Source: Dysgonomonas sp. ZJ279
GTDB lineage: Bacteria > Bacteroidota > Bacteroidia > Bacteroidales > Dysgonomonadaceae
Reading direction: 5' to 3'
DNA length: 64,000 bases
Assembly (NCBI RefSeq): GCF_011039205.1
Contig: NZ_JAAKEL010000010.1
Coordinates: 32,723 to 96,722, forward strand
The notes beneath the pieces are model-generated. The model saw only the letters and a program-made list of their open reading frames with translations. It did no database searches and was not told the origin of the DNA. Shown piece by piece: positions 25,839-35,161 of the stretch (position 1 is the stretch's first letter; every line of letters starts with the position of its first letter). The position numbers and the translations under genes are program-made.

Positions 25839-27227
25839 ATGATACTAATTAGCCGATATAAATCAATAGTAATCCCTAAAGTAAAACATTTACTTCGGGC
25901 CTGTACACTATTGGGTATAATGTGCGTATTAGTGTCGTGCAGCGATCAGGAGCAAGATGACACCACTGACACAAGTAAGAAGACCATAAAAGTGGAATTC
26001 CACACTAAGAATATCACTTTTGCAGCACAAACAGCTAACGAAAGTCAAATTAGCGAAATACAAGCCTTAGTATTCATAAACGATGGAAATGGTTATAAAT
26101 ATAGTTATGGAGCAACAGGAACATCTATAAATTCCGACGATAATATTTCCACATCTTTCGATATTGTTGTCTATACTGTAGGTCAGCCTGCTAAAATATA
26201 CATTGTAGCCAATGCAAATAATGCTATTGCCAATAACCTCCCGATGGTGGGCGATACCGAAAGCGAAGTGAAACAGAAGATTACACAATCGGTAACATCT
26301 GCCAATATTACGGACAATTTTCCTATGTGGGGTGAATACCTTTTACCATCGGGGATAGCGAGTACACTTAATAACACGGTAGTACAGCTAAATGTATTGC
26401 GGGCAGTAGCACGGGTGGATATTAGCACAACAGAGACCGCAAGTACCTTCGAAATGGTAAGTGCTCAGGCATTCAGAGTCAATAATAATTTACAAGTAGC
26501 ACCCAATGCTTATACTGGTGCATTACTGGTTTCCGATCCTAGTATTCCGACAGGTAGTTCTGCAACAATTAATACTGCCCCTATTATCATTACAGACAAT
26601 ATATCCGAATCACAATTATATCTGCCCGAATCTGAAGCACCGGCTGTAGCCAATCAGGTATCAGATGCAACATGTGTCATCGTAGGCGGAAGATATAACG
26701 GCAGTAGTGATATAACCTATTATCGACTCGACTTCGCACCAAACATTGTCAATTATCCACTTGGACAAATACTGCGCAATCATCACTATACATTCAGTAT
26801 AATAAATGTGACATCACCCGGCTGGCCTACACCCGAAGAAGCGGCGGAAAATATACCTACTAATATCGAAGTTGCCATACAAGATTGGGCGGATGAAAAT
26901 ATGAACGTAGGGATGGATGGAACAGATTATTTCAGGATATCGACAAGGACAATAACTTTGAAATCACCGATAACTGCGTATGGTTATGCTTCGATATCAA
27001 CCGATGTGCCTGTTTATACTATACAATGGTCTGATGCGGCTGGAACACCATTAGGAACACCGGGAGAAAACATTGATGACGGTTTTTTCAGGATTACCAA
27101 ATCACGTAATATTATTATAGTCGATGCTTTGACAGCTAACACATCAGGAACCAATATAGAAGCATATTTTCTGATAGTGGCTAAAAGAGCGCATATACTT
27201 GTTAAAGTAATACAAGAGACATCATAA
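25839..27227 (+). CDS. fimbrillin-like accessory pilus subunit
   Basis: A 462-residue lipoprotein (lipobox VLVSC, Cys34). It carries the Mfa1-like N-domain (ISEIQALVFINDG; KIYIVANANN) and conserved central motifs LRAVARVDIS, SDPSIPTG, LYLPES, DATCVIVGGRY and LGQILRN. The same motifs occur in order in the next gene, so the two are paralogues. The final 100 residues (ISTRTITLKSPITAYGYASI) look like a small Ig-like domain. Probably an accessory or tip-proximal subunit incorporated with the stalk. Assignment to a specific Mfa3-5 position is not possible. Confidence 0.78.
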   Translation: MILISRYKSIVIPKVKHLLRACTLLGIMCVLVSCSDQEQDDTTDTSKKTIKVEFHTKNITFAAQTANESQISEIQALVFINDGNGYKYSYGATGTSINSDDNISTSFDIVVYTVGQPAKIYIVANANNAIANNLPMVGDTESEVKQKITQSVTSANITDNFPMWGEYLLPSGIASTLNNTVVQLNVLRAVARVDISTTETASTFEMVSAQAFRVNNNLQVAPNAYTGALLVSDPSIPTGSSATINTAPIIITDNISESQLYLPESEAPAVANQVSDATCVIVGGRYNGSSDITYYRLDFAPNIVNYPLGQILRNHHYTFSIINVTSPGWPTPEEAAENIPTNIEVAIQDWADENMNVGMDGTDYFRISTRTITLKSPITAYGYASISTDVPVYTIQWSDAAGTPLGTPGENIDDGFFRITKSRNIIIVDALTANTSGTNIEAYFLIVAKRAHILVKVIQETS

Positions 27228-27279
27228 ATCCATTCTGTTCTTTAGCAAATTAAACAACAGAATTTTATAGATAAATAGA

Positions 27280-29232
27280 ATGAGAATATTTTCACAACAT
27301 ACAAAAACCTATATCCTGCAATTATCTTTATTCATAATTGCGAGCTTATTCTATGGATGTTCCGATGAAACAATCACAAATAAAAACAATGGGAACGGTG
27401 CAGAGACCTATATCCAATTCGGAGTAATGACTACTAATGCCACTCCTCCTAAATCTTTAGTAAAATCGGGACAAACAGATTCAGAAAGTACTATTAATGA
27501 AATACAAATACTTGTATTTGAAAATGATAACTACTTATATCGTGTAGATGGTACAAATATTATAAATAGCGGCACTTATAGCGCAACGTTCAAAGCCCGT
27601 TTACTATCGAGTGACGAACCGACAACTATTTATATAGTTGCAAATGCAGATGCAGAAATCAATACTAATGAGCCACAAGCGGGCGAAAGCAAAGCTGCCG
27701 TAAAGGCTCGGTTGACCACGATAATTTCTGCAAGTCCAATAAGTGGCAATTTATCTATGTGGGGCACCTACGAATTTCCATCGGGATTATCTGCCACAAC
27801 AGAAAATACGATTAATAACATACGGATGCTTCGTTCTGTGGCTCGTGTCGATGTTATAGTAAATAGTGCTGTAACAAACTTCGAATTGGTTAGCATACAA
27901 GCTTTTCGCGTAGCAAACAATATGCAAATCATACCGAATGATCCTACAACAACACCGAGTGTTACCGATCCCAGCATCCCTACAGGAACGACTTATACTA
28001 TAAATACCGACCCTATACTAACTGCTGCTACAACATCGTCTGTTTCAGAGCTGTATTTACCGGAATCACCTACTCCATCGTCGGGCAACTTGGTAAGTGA
28101 TGCGACTTGTATTGTAATTGGAGGTCGCTATGAAGGGGGAACTGTAAGCTATTACAGGCTCGATTTTAATCCTAATACAGCAGGAAATCCGCTCGGACAA
28201 ATACTACGGAATACTCGCTACGAATTTAATATAACTTCTGTGGCACGTAGTGGTTATGCAACTGCGCAAGAAGCTGCAAACAATATATCTTCATCGATGG
28301 ATACTAGAATTGTCTTATGGCAAGACTATATAAAACACGTCGTGTTCGATATTAATAACTATCTTGGTGTATCAGAATCCTATATAAGATTGCCAGGAGA
28401 GGCCGGCTCGTCTTACGATATACTTACAGAGACCGATTTAACAACCTATACGTTGACTTGGGCGGATGTAGAAGGTAATCCATCGGGCGACCCGTCTTCT
28501 ATAGGATTGGACGACGACCATTTCCAAATCGTTAGATCGTCAGACGGATCAACCATATCAGTCACTGCCATTGAGGAAAATTCTGCCGACGATGATGATG
28601 ATGTGGTTAGATTTGTATTAATCAGAGGAGGAGCCTTAGAACTACTTGTTACCATCATTCAAAAAACAGTTGACCCAACTCCCGAACCGGGACCAGGAGG
28701 CGTAGTATGGGCCGAAACAAATGTCGATTTACCATATACCTTTGCCGACCAGACACAGATAGGTAAATTCTACCAATGGAACAGAAACGTTGCATGGGCC
28801 AGTACCGGCGAAGTAACAGGCTGGGATACAACAGGTGCTATAGGTACAGATTGGTCGACAAGCCCTTGTCCGGATGGTTGGAGAATCCCGACCAGAGCAG
28901 AACTGCAAGCTTTACTTGACTCTGAAGGTCGAGATTGGCGGATTGTTTCAGACCAATACAATTATCCGGGAGTTTGGTTTGCACCTACACAGGCAGAAGC
29001 AGTAGCCGCCAACTTTGAAAATCCGGGCAATGGATTATTCTTCCCTGCCGGAGGTACGAGAAATGCAACAGGAGGACTAGAGAGTGCAGGTAGCAACAGT
29101 CATTATTGGGCAAGTGATGTTAATCCACTCGGAGATGTTACAGAGATATTGAGTATTGCCAATGGAACGTATCTTATTTTCCCCATTAACAGAGCATCCG
29201 GCGCTTTAGTTAGATGTGTACATGATTTATAA
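27280..29232 (+). CDS. fimbrillin-like subunit with C-terminal FISUMP/lectin-like domain (putative tip adhesin)
   Basis: A 650-residue lipoprotein (lipobox LFYGC, Cys27). Residues about 40-360 are paralogous to the preceding subunit (VARVDVIV, TDPSIPTG, LYLPES, DATCIVIGGRYEGG, LGQILRNTRYEF). A short Ig-like domain follows, then a Pro-rich linker and a C-terminal domain (about 475-650) with CPDGWRIPTRAELQALL, FFPAGGTRN, YWASD and VRCVHDL. These are hallmarks of the Fibrobacter-major-paralogous/C-type-lectin-like fold. By position (last gene) and by the extra binding domain it is the best candidate tip adhesin. Followed by a terminator at 29252. Confidence 0.82.
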   Translation: MRIFSQHTKTYILQLSLFIIASLFYGCSDETITNKNNGNGAETYIQFGVMTTNATPPKSLVKSGQTDSESTINEIQILVFENDNYLYRVDGTNIINSGTYSATFKARLLSSDEPTTIYIVANADAEINTNEPQAGESKAAVKARLTTIISASPISGNLSMWGTYEFPSGLSATTENTINNIRMLRSVARVDVIVNSAVTNFELVSIQAFRVANNMQIIPNDPTTTPSVTDPSIPTGTTYTINTDPILTAATTSSVSELYLPESPTPSSGNLVSDATCIVIGGRYEGGTVSYYRLDFNPNTAGNPLGQILRNTRYEFNITSVARSGYATAQEAANNISSSMDTRIVLWQDYIKHVVFDINNYLGVSESYIRLPGEAGSSYDILTETDLTTYTLTWADVEGNPSGDPSSIGLDDDHFQIVRSSDGSTISVTAIEENSADDDDDVVRFVLIRGGALELLVTIIQKTVDPTPEPGPGGVVWAETNVDLPYTFADQTQIGKFYQWNRNVAWASTGEVTGWDTTGAIGTDWSTSPCPDGWRIPTRAELQALLDSEGRDWRIVSDQYNYPGVWFAPTQAEAVAANFENPGNGLFFPAGGTRNATGGLESAGSNSHYWASDVNPLGDVTEILSIANGTYLIFPINRASGALVRCVHDL

Positions 29233-29251
29233 AAGATCAGATCAAAATAAA

Positions 29252-29283
29252 ATAACGCCCTGATATCGAATACAGGGCGTTAT
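29252..29283. terminator. bidirectional terminator between pilus operon and GH32 gene
   Basis: A perfect 11-bp stem, ATAACGCCCTG (29252-29262) and CAGGGCGTTAT (29273-29283). On the minus strand it is followed by TTTATTTTG, ending the GH32 transcript; on the plus strand it follows the pilus operon by 20 bp. Confidence 0.85.
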
Positions 29284-29313
29284 CGTATTATATAATTTAC
29301 GATTCGTAAAATT

Positions 29314-30960
29314 TCACCAGATTGATTTTACAGCATATACTTCCAGATTTTTCACTTCGATGTTATTACCCCAAAAGTGGAATCCTTCCTTATTGTCATT
29401 ATTCGGTTTACGCTCCATAGAATAAGAATATATACCTCCATCTATAAATACTTCGATAGAGGTTCTGTCAATAAAAATATCGGCAGTTAATTCCATACTG
29501 CTTCTATCTTGTGGCGAATAGAAAACACCGTTTATGGTATTGCCATTCATATCGTAATCTATTATCCGCTGACCAAAAAAATTGAATCCTGCGCTTGTGG
29601 CATGAGATAGTTTGATTGTAGTCTTTATTCGTAAACGATCAGCAGCGTAAAATTCTTTCAGTTTGTTATTAGCATCGTCTGACGATAAAGATTTCCATTG
29701 ATGAACAGGCTCGAATAATTGTTCTGTCTCTCTTATCGGAACATTAATTAGTCGAACACCCTCTTTTGTCGTACGCAGAGTTAATTCGGTAGGTAAAAGC
29801 ATCATACCATTGAATGGCATGCCGGCTTGCTGTATCCTACCCCATCCTATCTGGATGCGTCTGCCATCACTATCGGGTATGTTGGTAAAAGTCTGAGCAG
29901 CGTAAATATCTCCTGTGCTATAAAAATATTTTCCGGCTTCGGGTGTGAATACTTTACCATCGAACGAGCCGAGCATATAAGTACCTGTTGCCCCATACAT
30001 CACCCACTTTGTATTATTTTTGTCTCCGTCTATCGGTAATTCAAACAGTTCGGGGCATTCCCAGAAACCTGTAACATGGCTTTCGTAATTCCAGTCTTTC
30101 AGATTTTTAGAAGTATATATAGAATGACCATCACGTTCGTTGAGTGCCATTACCCAATGTCCACCTGGTTTGTACCAAAATACTTTAGGGTCGCGGGTAT
30201 CTACACTATTCCATTTCGCCTTCGAATCTATTACGGGATTTTTATCATATTTGGTCCATGTAAGCCCTTTATCTAAACTGTACGCAACACACTGCGTTTG
30301 TTTATCAGGAGTAGCAGCAGTATAAAAGGCAACCATAGCCGGAGTATTCCCGTTGTTGAAGCCTGCTGTATTATCATAATCAATCACTGCCGAACCCGAA
30401 AACATAGTACCTAAATGATCGGGATATAAGGCTTCGGGCAACTGTTGCCAATGCACAAGATCCTTGCTCACAGCATGTCCCCAGTGCATATTCTCCCACT
30501 CTCTTTCGTATGGATTGTGCTGATAGAAAAGATGGTACTCGCCATCATAGAATATTAATCCATTGGGATCGTTGATCCAGCCTCTTTGGGTTGTAAAATG
30601 ATATTGTGGACGGTTCTTTTCTTTATAAAAAGTATCCTCATCGGCTTTCTTATCATCCTGATATATTTTAGCCAATCCATCAGGATTTCCATCATAGCTT
30701 ATCTTTATAGTTTTTCCTTTCAATGCCGATACATCGGCGAATACCCAATAATCGGGCGCATCGCCGGCAAGCCTTATTACAAAAGTTCGTTCTTGTTTTC
30801 CATCCGTTTCAAACGTCATTTTACTTCTGTTCTCTTTTTGAGAAACGGGTAAATTCAAATACTTTTTAGTGATTTTAATCGAAACATCTCCCGCAAATGA
30901 TGAGAGGCATCCAAACAGCATAAGATTAACTGCAAGTGTGATTTTTAGAATTAGATTCAT
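29314..30960 (-). CDS. GH32 beta-fructosidase (levanase/inulinase type)
   Basis: A 548-residue secreted glycoside hydrolase with a signal peptide ending near SSFA. An N-terminal beta domain (about 25-110) precedes the five-bladed propeller. The three catalytic motifs are complete: WINDPNG with nucleophile Asp131, RDP at 256-258, and EC with acid/base Glu301. The C-terminal beta-sandwich contains DIFIDRTSIEVFIDGG. GH32 enzymes hydrolyse sucrose, inulin or levan; the exact linkage cannot be inferred. No SusC/D or fructokinase genes accompany it. Confidence 0.95.
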   Translation of the reverse strand: MNLILKITLAVNLMLFGCLSSFAGDVSIKITKKYLNLPVSQKENRSKMTFETDGKQERTFVIRLAGDAPDYWVFADVSALKGKTIKISYDGNPDGLAKIYQDDKKADEDTFYKEKNRPQYHFTTQRGWINDPNGLIFYDGEYHLFYQHNPYEREWENMHWGHAVSKDLVHWQQLPEALYPDHLGTMFSGSAVIDYDNTAGFNNGNTPAMVAFYTAATPDKQTQCVAYSLDKGLTWTKYDKNPVIDSKAKWNSVDTRDPKVFWYKPGGHWVMALNERDGHSIYTSKNLKDWNYESHVTGFWECPELFELPIDGDKNNTKWVMYGATGTYMLGSFDGKVFTPEAGKYFYSTGDIYAAQTFTNIPDSDGRRIQIGWGRIQQAGMPFNGMMLLPTELTLRTTKEGVRLINVPIRETEQLFEPVHQWKSLSSDDANNKLKEFYAADRLRIKTTIKLSHATSAGFNFFGQRIIDYDMNGNTINGVFYSPQDRSSMELTADIFIDRTSIEVFIDGGIYSYSMERKPNNDNKEGFHFWGNNIEVKNLEVYAVKSIW

Positions 30961-31111
30961 AGTAATTATTTTATAGTATATATTCGATTCAAAGTTTTTA
31001 CAAGTTTAAGAATAAGATAATGAATACACTATAATAATTGGTGCAAATATTTGTAATTATGTTGCATGATTTACTATCTTACCTAAGTTCAATAGTAAAT
31101 CTTCATTCAAA

Positions 31112-31212
31112 TCTGTCATCCCGAACTGAAAGGAGGGATCTGCTCATTCTTGAGGCTATTAGCTACTGACTTATTTCATAATAGATCCCTCCTTTCAGTT
31201 CGGGATGACAGA
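31112..31212. repeat. palindromic element E2
   Basis: Perfect 30-bp inverted repeat: arms 31112-31141 (starts TCTGTCATCCCGAACTG) and 31183-31212, with a 41-nt spacer. Same family as E1, E3 and E4. It lies 35 bp beyond the last gene of the ABC-2 exporter operon and 151 bp upstream of the GH32 start. Confidence 0.85.
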
Positions 31213-31247
31213 ATGTACGAAAGGATGGCGGGTATATCAAACTCATA

Positions 31248-32366
31248 TTAATTAGTCTTCCTATAACTAATTATAGCCCAAATATTAAAGAACAAAGCAA
31301 AACCAATCAGAGCAAACATTTGTGTTGTTAGGTCCAAGAATGAACTACCTTTAAGATAAACCATGCGCATCACCTGAATAAAATATTTCAGCGGATTGAT
31401 TACCGTAATCTTTTGTGCCCAATCAGGCATACTATTTATAGGAGTAAATAACCCACTCATAAGTATGAGTACTATCATAAAGAAGAACATAACAAACATA
31501 GCCTGCTGCATGGTATTCGAATAATTTGAGATAACTAATCCCAAACCTGATACGACAAGAATATAAATACTTGTAAAAAGATATATTGTCAGTAAACTAC
31601 CCGCAGGAAACAATCCGTATACCGACGCCGCCAATATGAAGCAGACGGTAAGTACAATGAACCCGATAACCCAATAAGGAATCAGTTTAGCCAGTATAAA
31701 TGTGAATTTACTGACAGGAGTAACATTCATCTGCTCGATTGTCCCTGCTTCTTTCTCACCCACAATATTCAGTGCGGGAAGGAAACCTGCAAACATTGTC
31801 ATCATCATAACCATCAGTGCAGGTATCATAAATATTTTGTAATCTAAATACGGATTGAATTTATATTGAGGAGCGATAGTTATAACAGGGATCGTATTTT
31901 CACCCGAAGTTTGTATCCATTCACTACGTATTTCATTGGCATAGTCACCCAATATTGACGCAAGATAAGAAGACCCCACGCCACCTTTTGTGCCATTCAC
32001 CGCATTGGCAGATATCATAACATTGGCATATCCTTCTTTAATGAGATTCTTCTCAAAATCGGGTTGAATCTCGAGAATTATATCAGCATTGCCCGATTCT
32101 ATACTTTCCAGAGCCTTATTGTTAGATGATGATACATCGGTGAGATTAAAATAACCCGACGATACGACTTTTTGTATTAAGCGTTCGGAATAAGTGCTGT
32201 GATCGTTATCTACCACACTAAGGTTTATATTCTTTATTTCCTGATTGGCAGCCCAAGGCATGATAAGCATCATCATAATAGGCCATCCGACAATTAATCT
32301 GGGGATAAATTTATTCCGCAAGATTTGCTTAAACTCTTTTTCTATCAGGAACTTTATCATAATCAA
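31248..32366 (-). CDS. ABC-2 exporter permease (YbhR-like)
   Basis: A 372-residue inner-membrane permease of the ABC-2 type. One N-terminal helix (about 25-45), a large periplasmic domain (about 46-175, SVVDNDHSTYSERLIQKVV), then five C-terminal helices with the conserved VGEKEAGTIEQMNVTPVSKF coupling segment and SGLFTPINSMP. It starts directly after the stop of the paralogous upstream permease and resembles E. coli YbhR. The pair likely forms the heterodimeric channel for the two ATPases. The TetR-to-permease operon ends here. Confidence 0.9.
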   Translation of the reverse strand: MIMIKFLIEKEFKQILRNKFIPRLIVGWPIMMMLIMPWAANQEIKNINLSVVDNDHSTYSERLIQKVVSSGYFNLTDVSSSNNKALESIESGNADIILEIQPDFEKNLIKEGYANVMISANAVNGTKGGVGSSYLASILGDYANEIRSEWIQTSGENTIPVITIAPQYKFNPYLDYKIFMIPALMVMMMTMFAGFLPALNIVGEKEAGTIEQMNVTPVSKFTFILAKLIPYWVIGFIVLTVCFILAASVYGLFPAGSLLTIYLFTSIYILVVSGLGLVISNYSNTMQQAMFVMFFFMIVLILMSGLFTPINSMPDWAQKITVINPLKYFIQVMRMVYLKGSSFLDLTTQMFALIGFALFFNIWAIISYRKTN

Positions 32367-33473
32367 TCAACTAAGCCTTATTTTAAATTTCTTCAAACTA
32401 ACAGTAACCAGGAAAATAGCCATTCCTGCCAAGACCGTAAGTTCTTTCCATATATAGATATAATCTACGCCTTGTATCATTAGTTTCCTCACAGCCGATA
32501 TATACCACTTGGCAGGGATAATATTCGAAAACCATTGCAGTACAACAGGCATGCTCTCTATCGGGAATATCATACCCGAAAGCAACATAACGGGCATCAT
32601 AAAACCCATTCCCGAAACCAGCATGGCAGCCACCTGAGTCTCCACAATGGTAGAAACAAACAGTCCTAATGCCAGTGCCACAAAAATGAACATCAACGAA
32701 ACAATCATCAGCCAAAACAAACTGCCTGCTACGGGAACTTGTAAAACAAAGACCGAAAGCAATAGAATAGTCGACAAATTGATAAGCGATAATGTAAAAT
32801 AGGGAACCATCTTTGCCAGAATGATATAGATAGGTTTTATCGGTGATGCCAACAGTATTTCCATTGTGCCTGCTTCCTTTTCACGAACGATAGCAATAGA
32901 TGTCATCATAGCGCAGATAAGCATCAAAATCAACCCCATAACACCAGGCACAAAGTTATAAGCGCTTTTCATCTGCGGATTGTACAGCATTCTTATTTCG
33001 GGAATAATCTGAATCGGTATATTCTGTTGCTGCACTAATTCCTGTTGATAGGCAGCTATAATGTTAGAGGCATAGCCCGAAATCATTATTGCCTGATTGG
33101 GGTCAGTAGCGTCAGACATAAGTTGAATGCTCGCTTCGCCTGTATGTATAAGATTTTCATTGAAATTATCGCTAAATACTACCACCAAGTTTGCCCGCCC
33201 TTCTTTAAACACCCTGTCTATATCGTCCAGATTATTCAGATTGTCCACTACTGTAAAATACTCACTGGCTTCCAATCGGTCGATAATACGTTGTGTGGAA
33301 ACATCTTTTGACGGATCGAAAACTGCGACACGCGTATTTTTCACTTCGGTAGTAATAGCAAATCCAAAAAGAATAATCTGCACAATAGGCATTCCCAAGA
33401 CAATAAGCATGGTACGTTTATCACGGAAAATATGATAGAACTCTTTTTTTACAAATGATAAGAATTGTTTCAT
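32367..33473 (-). CDS. ABC-2 exporter permease (YbhS-like)
   Basis: A 368-residue ABC-2 permease with the same topology as its neighbour: an N-terminal helix, a periplasmic domain with VFDPSKDVSTQRIIDRLEAS, then membrane helices with IVREKEAGTMEILLASPIKP and SGMIFPIESMP. It corresponds to YbhS in the ybhGFSR arrangement. It follows the ATPase genes by 32 bp and abuts the second permease with no gap, consistent with equal synthesis of the two halves. Confidence 0.9.
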   Translation of the reverse strand: MKQFLSFVKKEFYHIFRDKRTMLIVLGMPIVQIILFGFAITTEVKNTRVAVFDPSKDVSTQRIIDRLEASEYFTVVDNLNNLDDIDRVFKEGRANLVVVFSDNFNENLIHTGEASIQLMSDATDPNQAIMISGYASNIIAAYQQELVQQQNIPIQIIPEIRMLYNPQMKSAYNFVPGVMGLILMLICAMMTSIAIVREKEAGTMEILLASPIKPIYIILAKMVPYFTLSLINLSTILLLSVFVLQVPVAGSLFWLMIVSLMFIFVALALGLFVSTIVETQVAAMLVSGMGFMMPVMLLSGMIFPIESMPVVLQWFSNIIPAKWYISAVRKLMIQGVDYIYIWKELTVLAGMAIFLVTVSLKKFKIRLS

Positions 33474-33505
33474 TCAATTAAATCTTTAGATTTATCATAT
33501 TCTGA

Positions 33506-34249
33506 TTAGCTATCACTGCGTTTTGCTTTACGAGCCAATTGCTGAAAGACTTCATCCATAGTTTGAGCATTGAACTGATCTTTCAGATTCTTAGGTGTAT
33601 CCAGCGCATCTATCCGCCCATCGACCATGATAGAGACCCGATGACAATATTCAGCTTCATCCATATAATGAGTCGTCACAAAAATAGTAATGCCGTTATC
33701 GGCTGCCTGATATATCAATTCCCAAAACTGACGGCGGGTAACAGGATCGACTCCGCCTGTTGGTTCATCTAAAAAAACAATCTTAGGTGTATGAAAAATA
33801 GAAACCGAAAAAGCTAGTTTCTGCTTCCAACCCAAAGGCAATTCTTTTACCAACGTATTTTTCTCATTCTGAAAGCCCAGTTCGGATAATATTTCGTCAG
33901 TTTTAGATGCGATCAGTTTCTCATTCACACCATAGATACCACCAAAAAGACGAATATTCTCCCATACTTTCAGATCTTCATAAAATGAGAAACGCTGACT
34001 CATATAACCTATATTTTTCTTTACATCCTCTTGCTGACGTGCAATATCGAAACCTGCAACAGTGCCTTTTCCCGAAGTAGGATAACTCAGGCCACAGAGC
34101 ATGCGCATTGCCGTAGTCTTACCTGCACCATTTGCACCGAGAAATCCGAATATCTCACCTTTATCAACAGTGAAAGATATATTGTCTACAGCCGTGAAAC
34201 TGCCGAATTTCTTTGTCAGATTTTCTGTATATATTACCGATTCGCCCAT
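33506..34249 (-). CDS. ABC exporter ATPase, second of a pair
   Basis: A 247-residue nucleotide-binding protein: Walker A GANGAGKTT (about residues 38-46), signature region LPLGWKQKLA in the degenerate form typical of YbhF C-terminal halves, Walker B IVFLDEPTGGVDP, and switch His in VTTHYMDEA. It pairs with the ATPase encoded 12 bp upstream. In E. coli YbhF the two domains are fused in one chain; here they are separate genes. Drives the two ABC-2 permeases downstream. Confidence 0.92.
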   Translation of the reverse strand: MGESVIYTENLTKKFGSFTAVDNISFTVDKGEIFGFLGANGAGKTTAMRMLCGLSYPTSGKGTVAGFDIARQQEDVKKNIGYMSQRFSFYEDLKVWENIRLFGGIYGVNEKLIASKTDEILSELGFQNEKNTLVKELPLGWKQKLAFSVSIFHTPKIVFLDEPTGGVDPVTRRQFWELIYQAADNGITIFVTTHYMDEAEYCHRVSIMVDGRIDALDTPKNLKDQFNAQTMDEVFQQLARKAKRSDS

Positions 34250-34261
34250 TGTTCTTTTTAT

Positions 34262-35161
34262 TTATGAGAATTGCATATAGCAATCTTCTATGCTTGGTTC
34301 TATTGCATGTATCTCAATATCCGTATGCCCTTTTTCAGTCAGATAGGTTTTTAATGTATCAGCAGATAAATTTTGATCTACCGTTATATGATGTGCTTCG
34401 CCAAATGTGAAACATGTTTTTATTTTATTATATCCTCTTAAATCTTTGAGCAATTTATACATATTGTTACTTTTTACAGACCATAAGATTTCGGAGAACC
34501 GATTGATAATATTGTGAGGTGTATCGACTTGCAAAAATCTACCATCCCTAATCAAAGCTATACGATCGCATAATGTAGCTTCATCCATGTAAGGGGTTGA
34601 AACTAAAATAGTGATGTTTTGTTCTTTCAGCTTTCGCAGCATTTCCCAAAATTCTTTACGTGAAACAGGGTCAACACCCGTAGTCGGTTCATCCAGGAAA
34701 AGAACTGACGGTTTATGTATCAATGCACAGCTAAGGGCTAATTTCTGTTTCATACCACCTGACAGCTTCCCTGCTCTACGGTGTTTAAACGGTTCTATTT
34801 GCTGATATATGTCTTTTATCAGATAATAGTTTTCCCCGATAGTTGTATTAAATACAGAAGCAAAAAACTCCAGATTTTCTTCTACTGTCATGTCCTGATA
34901 AAGCGAAAACCGACCGGGCATATAGCCGATACTGTTACGTATCTTTTTATAATCTTTTACTACATCGAAACCATCTACCCGGGCTGTTCCGCTATCTGCT
35001 AAAAGTAGTGTGGTAAGAATACGGAAAAGGCTGGTTTTACCCGCACCGTCTGGACCGATAATTCCGTAGATATCCCCTTGCTCGACTTCGAAACTAATAT
35101 CGTTCAAAGCCTGCACATTCCGATATTTCTTACTTATATTTTTTACCGATATCGCTTTCAT
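34262..35161 (-). CDS. ABC exporter ATPase, first of a pair
   Basis: A 299-residue ATPase: Walker A GPDGAGKTS (about 36-44), signature LSGGMKQKLALS, Walker B VLFLDEPTTGVDP. In the switch region the usual His is Pro (STPYMDEATLC), which suggests this site may be weaker or non-hydrolytic, as in asymmetric ABC pairs. Its start overlaps the HlyD stop by 4 bp (ATGA). It corresponds to the N-terminal half of YbhF, with an extended C-terminal domain (about 220-299). Confidence 0.9.
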   Translation of the reverse strand: MKAISVKNISKKYRNVQALNDISFEVEQGDIYGIIGPDGAGKTSLFRILTTLLLADSGTARVDGFDVVKDYKKIRNSIGYMPGRFSLYQDMTVEENLEFFASVFNTTIGENYYLIKDIYQQIEPFKHRRAGKLSGGMKQKLALSCALIHKPSVLFLDEPTTGVDPVSRKEFWEMLRKLKEQNITILVSTPYMDEATLCDRIALIRDGRFLQVDTPHNIINRFSEILWSVKSNNMYKLLKDLRGYNKIKTCFTFGEAHHITVDQNLSADTLKTYLTEKGHTDIEIHAIEPSIEDCYMQFS

